Assembly: GCA_023436395.1 (NCBI GenBank)
Contig: JAEZJJ010000074.1
Span: 1-7,326 of the forward strand
DNA from: Bacillota bacterium
GTDB taxonomy: Bacteria; Bacillota; Clostridia; Lachnospirales; Cellulosilyticaceae
Direction of reading: 5' to 3'
DNA: 7,326 nt
Shown here: positions 5,446-7,326 of the stretch, one piece after another
Layout of the letters: the number at the start of each line of letters is the position of its first letter
Position numbering within the stretch: the stretch's first letter is position 1
Program-made: the position numbers and the translations under genes
Notes under the pieces: model-generated
What the model was told of the DNA's origin: nothing
Databases searched by the model: none
What the model saw: the letters and a program-made list of their open reading frames with translations, nothing else

Positions 5446-5796
5446 TTAAGATTGCCTACAACATCTGCAAGAAGAACGGTTAGAGCGACCATAAGATTGG
5501 TTAGAAGAGTTATTAGAGTAACTAAAAGATCTGCAAGAAGAACAGTTAGAGCGATTACGAGATTGATTGGAAGAGTTGTTAGAGTAACTAAAAGATCTGC
5601 TAGAAAAACGGTTAGAGCGATTACGAGATTGATTAGAAGAGTTGTTAGAGTAACTAAAAGATCTGCTGGAAGAACGGTTAGAGCGACTGCGAGATCTACT
5701 AGCAAAGCTACGAGACCTGTTAGAGGAGTCATCAGAAGAAGAGTTTACGTGGTATCGATTATAGCCTCTGCTTGATTGGGATTGTAAATAGTTCAT
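5446..5796 (-). CDS. Arginine/serine-repeat (RS-rich) protein, putative kinase substrate
   Basis: The start is ATG 5796, with AGGAGA seven bases upstream. In-frame codons further out lack a ribosome site. The 116-residue product contains 45 Ser, 20 Arg, 19 Asn and no Lys. After a short leader (MNYLQSQSSRGYNRYHVN) and an acidic spot (SSSDDSS) comes an RS run (SRSRSRS, about 33-39). Three 22-residue repeats follow (39-60, 61-82, 83-104), each with the core RSFSYSNNSSNQS, then a partial fourth. The third repeat and the tail bring five cysteines (85, 88, 110, 112, 113). It is expected to be disordered and strongly basic. Repetitive Ser/Arg or Ser/Lys composition is known from phosphorylated spore-coat proteins (CotB/CotG of Bacillus) and from eukaryotic SR proteins. 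No homology to either is claimed. The kinase gene follows directly in the same direction. Confidence 0.88.
   Translation of the reverse strand: MNYLQSQSSRGYNRYHVNSSSDDSSNRSRSFASRSRSRSNRSSSRSFSYSNNSSNQSRNRSNRFSSRSFSYSNNSSNQSRNRSNCSSCRSFSYSNNSSNQSYGRSNRSSCRCCRQS
5463..5692. repeat. 66-bp tandem repeat, about 3.5 copies, inside the RS gene
   Basis: The block beginning ATCTGC recurs at 5463, 5529, 5595 and 5661, exactly 66 bases apart. The markers TTAGAGCGA at 5480, 5546, 5612 and 5678 keep the same period. The second and third copies are nearly identical; the first and the partial fourth are more diverged. The period equals 22 codons, so gain or loss of a copy keeps the frame. It encodes the RSFSYSNNSSNQS-type repeats on the minus strand. 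Confidence 0.95.
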
Positions 5797-5857
5797 AATT
5801 CCATCTCCTATATAATTATTTAACTTAATATAACAATGTATATTACAGTTATAGTGC

Positions 5858-5865
5858 ATTATATG
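5858..5865 (-). promoter_or_regulatory. Candidate -10 element of the RS/kinase operon, possibly sporulation type
   Basis: On the minus strand, about 62 bases before the RS start codon, the sequence reads CATATAAT. This fits the sigma-E/sigma-K type -10 (CATA-N3-T), but it also contains a perfect sigma-A TATAAT. No good sigma-A -35 lies 17 bases upstream; TTGTCA is 20 bases from TATAAT. An AC-containing stretch (CACACAAAA) lies at about the distance expected for a sigma-K -35. A 6-base inverted repeat ACTTGT/ACAAGT (5866-5871 and 5886-5891 on the plus strand) lies just upstream. Which sigma factor is used is undecided. Confidence 0.35.
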
Positions 5866-5967
5866 ACTTGTATCTATTTTGTGTGACAAGTTTGTACTTT
5901 TTAAGAGGGAAGGGGCAAATAATGGCTGAAATCTGTGTTGTTTAAGGAATAACCCGGTAGTGATAGG

Positions 5968-6028
5968 TATAATAGGATATAATGGCTAAGTAAATGGATT
6001 AATATAGACAAGAGACTAATTTTATAAT
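5968..6028 (+). promoter_or_regulatory. Candidate promoter region for the 137-residue gene
   Basis: Three perfect TATAAT boxes occur, at 5968-5973, 5978-5983 and 6023-6028. The last has TTAATA (5999-6004) 18 bases upstream (four of six -35 positions) and lies 38 bases before the ATG. It is the best candidate. The rest of the 270-base divergent region (5797-6066) holds no gene that I can support, only two very short frames (MAEICVV, MAK). Confidence 0.4.
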
Positions 6029-6066
6029 AGAATATTCTGTAAAAAAAATAGAATGGGAGAAAAACA

Positions 6067-6480
6067 ATGGAGCAAGTAGAAAACAATAAAGAACAATTTG
6101 AATCAGAGTTTTGCCACGTGGCATATGATCTAGAGAGGCGTATGGTGTTATTTACTTGGAAAAAGTTTGCTTGTGGAGAGAATTATAGAAAGCCATGTAG
6201 ATTCACATGGGAGCTTTTTAAAAAGTATCCTCTCACCTATTTGGTGATAGATGCTAGAAATGGCTTTGAGGATGAACCAGAAGATGTAGAATGGGGATTT
6301 TCTGTATTCTTACCTGGAATGGCAACTACCAAATGTGAAGCGGTGTACTTTATTATGGAGGAAGTAAGTGATATAGAAGAAGAAATGGATATGTGGGGCA
6401 AGGAAATTAGTAAATATTTCGAGCTTATTAAAGTGACGAGTTATGAAGAAGTAATAAGGAGAATAGGCATAGATGAATAA
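6067..6480 (+). CDS. Hypothetical 137-residue protein, possible SpoIIAA/STAS-like fold
   Basis: ATG 6067 has GGGAGA (6055-6060) at 6-base spacing. The product is soluble and acidic, with no membrane segment. Its order of elements is a strand (HVAYDLERRMVLFTWKK), a helix (FTWELFKKY), a strand ending in an acidic loop (TYLVIDARNGFEDEPEDVEW), then a helix-strand (KCEAVYFIMEE) and a C-terminal helix (SYEEVIRRIG). This resembles the small SpoIIAA-like/STAS-like proteins, in which a strand ending in a VIDxR-type motif is followed by a helix. No phosphorylatable Ser of the classical anti-sigma antagonist type is obvious. The gene overlaps the start of the broken S66 peptidase gene by 8 bases, so the two were probably translationally coupled. 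The fold assignment is tentative; the gene itself is well supported. Confidence 0.8.
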   Translation: MEQVENNKEQFESEFCHVAYDLERRMVLFTWKKFACGENYRKPCRFTWELFKKYPLTYLVIDARNGFEDEPEDVEWGFSVFLPGMATTKCEAVYFIMEEVSDIEEEMDMWGKEISKYFELIKVTSYEEVIRRIGIDE

Positions 6481-7035
6481 GCCATATGCATTATCAGTAG
6501 GAGATCAAGTAGCGATTGTAAGTTTATCAATTGGTATTATAGGAGAAGATTTTTGCAAACATCAAATAGCCCTAGGGGTTAAAAGACTAGAGGAATATGG
6601 ACTTAAGCCAGTATTTATGCCAAATGCATTAAATATGACCTAATATCTAATAATCGCTATGAAGATGAACAAATCGTTGCTGAAAAATATGGTATTTTTC
6701 CTAGTCTAGAGGAATGGAGAGGAAAGATATTATTTATTGAGACGTGTGAGGAAAAACCTTCTCCAGAAAAACTAAGGGACGAACTGATGGTACTTAAGAA
6801 AAAGGGGATATTTGAAGTGATTAATGGTATACTTGTAGGTAAGCCTCAAGATGAAGCTTATTATGAAGAATATAGGGAGATTTATAGGGAAGTCATCAAT
6901 AATAGCAATTTGCCAATCGTATATAATGTGAACTTTGGACATGCTCAGCCTAGATGTGTTATACCCTATGGGATAAAAGTTAAAGTGGATATGAGAGAGA
7001 AGATTATTCGTTTTACAGAACCACTATTTAGATAA
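6473..7035 (+). pseudogene. LD-carboxypeptidase (S66 family), broken by internal deletion
   Basis: Intact family members are cytosolic serine peptidases that trim peptidoglycan tetrapeptides or act on related peptides. Here ATG 6473, overlapping the upstream gene, gives 56 residues with the family N-terminus (GDQVAIVSLSIGIIGEDFCK, then LEEYGLKPVFMPNAL) before TAA 6641-6643. The C-terminal part continues in another frame from about 6634 (YDLISNNRYEDE) to TAA 7033-7035. It includes EKYGIFPSLEEW, the Glu in LFIETCEE (codon 6739-6741) and the His in NVNFGHAQPR (codon 6940-6942), which match the catalytic Glu and His of the family. About 150 residues between these parts are missing, including the stretch with the nucleophilic Ser. 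An ATG at 6787 opens an 82-codon remnant, but without Ser it cannot be an active enzyme. Confidence 0.88.
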
Positions 7036-7050
7036 TCTCATCAAGAGTAG

Positions 7051-7075
7051 TACTTAGTAAGATATGAACTAAGTA
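7051..7075 (+). other. Small hairpin before msrA
   Basis: TACTTAGT (7051-7058) and ACTAAGTA (7068-7075) are perfectly complementary over 8 bp, around a 9-base loop. No T-run follows, so it is not a convincing intrinsic terminator. It lies in the 131-base gap between the S66 remnant and msrA, where I see no clear promoter. Confidence 0.35.
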
Positions 7076-7166
7076 GAATGGGTATGAAGAAACCTTAAAA
7101 TAATAGATGAGTAAAAAGTTCTAGACGGGTTAAACTATTCAAAAATTATTGATAAGGGAGAAGGAA

Positions 7167-7326
7167 ATGGAACTAGAAAAGAATAATAAAGAGAATAATA
7201 AAGCACTAGCGACTTTTGCAGGAGGATGTTTTTGGTGCATGGTTAAGCCATTTGATGAATGGCCAGGAATCGAGAAGATTGTAGTAGGTTATACAGGTGG
7301 AAGCCTTCCTAATCCTACTTATGAAC
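7167..7326 (+). CDS. msrA: Peptide methionine sulfoxide reductase MsrA (5' part)
   Basis: The first 53 codons are present; the gene runs off the right edge. ATG 7167 has GGGAGAAGG (7156-7164) just upstream. After a charged leader (MELEKNNKENNKA) comes ATFAGGCFWCMVKPFDEWPG, then VVGYTGG. The GCFWC motif contains the nucleophilic Cys21 and the aromatic residues that hold the methyl group of methionine-S-sulfoxide. The enzyme reduces oxidised methionine in proteins using thioredoxin. In many Firmicutes MsrA is fused to MsrB; that part would lie outside the window. Confidence 0.95.
   Translation, partial: MELEKNNKENNKALATFAGGCFWCMVKPFDEWPGIEKIVVGYTGGSLPNPTYE

Noticed and set aside
5463..5692. 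Repeat array considered as a CRISPR array
   Set aside because: The whole 66-base unit is repeated without unique spacers, the period is a multiple of three, and it lies in a coding frame.
5343..5732. Minus-strand open frame of 129 codons with repeated hydrophobic LLVTLTTL-type segments
   Set aside because: It is a second-frame reading of the same 66-bp repeat, overlaps both the RS gene and the kinase start, and has no ribosome site. The apparent membrane repeats are a by-product of the array.
5431..5775. Plus-strand open frame of 114 codons, very basic (VRR/TKRSAR repeats)
   Set aside because: It is the mirror of the 66-bp repeat. The minus-strand frame has a good AGGAGA ribosome site, sensible composition and operon context; this one has no ribosome site and arises because the repeat keeps all frames open.
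5901..6086. Minus-strand open frame of 61 codons in the divergent region
   Set aside because: It is Leu/Ser/Phe-rich, has no ribosome site, crosses the promoter boxes and overlaps the start of the 137-residue gene on the other strand.
6787..7035. 82-codon frame considered as an independent gene
   Set aside because: It is the C-terminal remnant of the S66 peptidase. The matching sequence continues upstream of its ATG in the same frame to about 6634, so it is part of the pseudogene.

Overview
The window is AT-rich DNA with strong AGGAGG-type ribosome sites, short intergenic gaps and hairpin terminators. This fits a low-GC Firmicute, most likely a Clostridia-class anaerobe. Species cannot be fixed from the sequence. 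No rRNA, tRNA, CRISPR array, transposase or phage gene is visible, and no gene-free stretch exceeds 300 bases.

Left part (1-3857, plus strand). It opens with the last codons of an unidentified gene. Next come a 104-residue orphan protein, a 201-residue protein with two membrane segments, a HAMP-domain receptor that looks like a shortened chemoreceptor (promoter at about 1376-1404), and a PLP-dependent threonine aldolase-family enzyme. Most of these genes are followed by their own hairpin terminator, so they look like single-gene units. Two of the terminators are unusually long perfect stems (33 and 26 bp). A nested, apparently bidirectional terminator (3877-3967) separates this block from the next.

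Middle part (3999-5796, minus strand). This is the most interesting region. Transcribed right to left, it holds a 116-residue arginine/serine-repeat protein (45 Ser, 20 Arg, no Lys; a 22-residue unit repeated three times, encoded by a 66-bp tandem repeat). Only 33 bases later comes a small soluble Hanks-type Ser/Thr kinase. After a strong hairpin follows a 193-residue protein of unknown family. The pairing suggests a kinase with a dedicated RS-repeat substrate. It is analogous in logic to eukaryotic SR-protein kinases and to the CotH kinase with its Ser/Lys/Arg-rich spore-coat substrates in Bacillus. This is inference from adjacency and composition, but it is directly testable.

Right part (5797-7326, plus strand). 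A divergent intergenic region with several TATAAT boxes leads to a 137-residue protein of possible SpoIIAA/STAS-like fold. This overlaps the start of an S66-family LD-carboxypeptidase that is broken by an internal, frame-shifting deletion which removed the region of the nucleophilic serine. The window ends in the first 53 codons of an MsrA methionine sulfoxide reductase.
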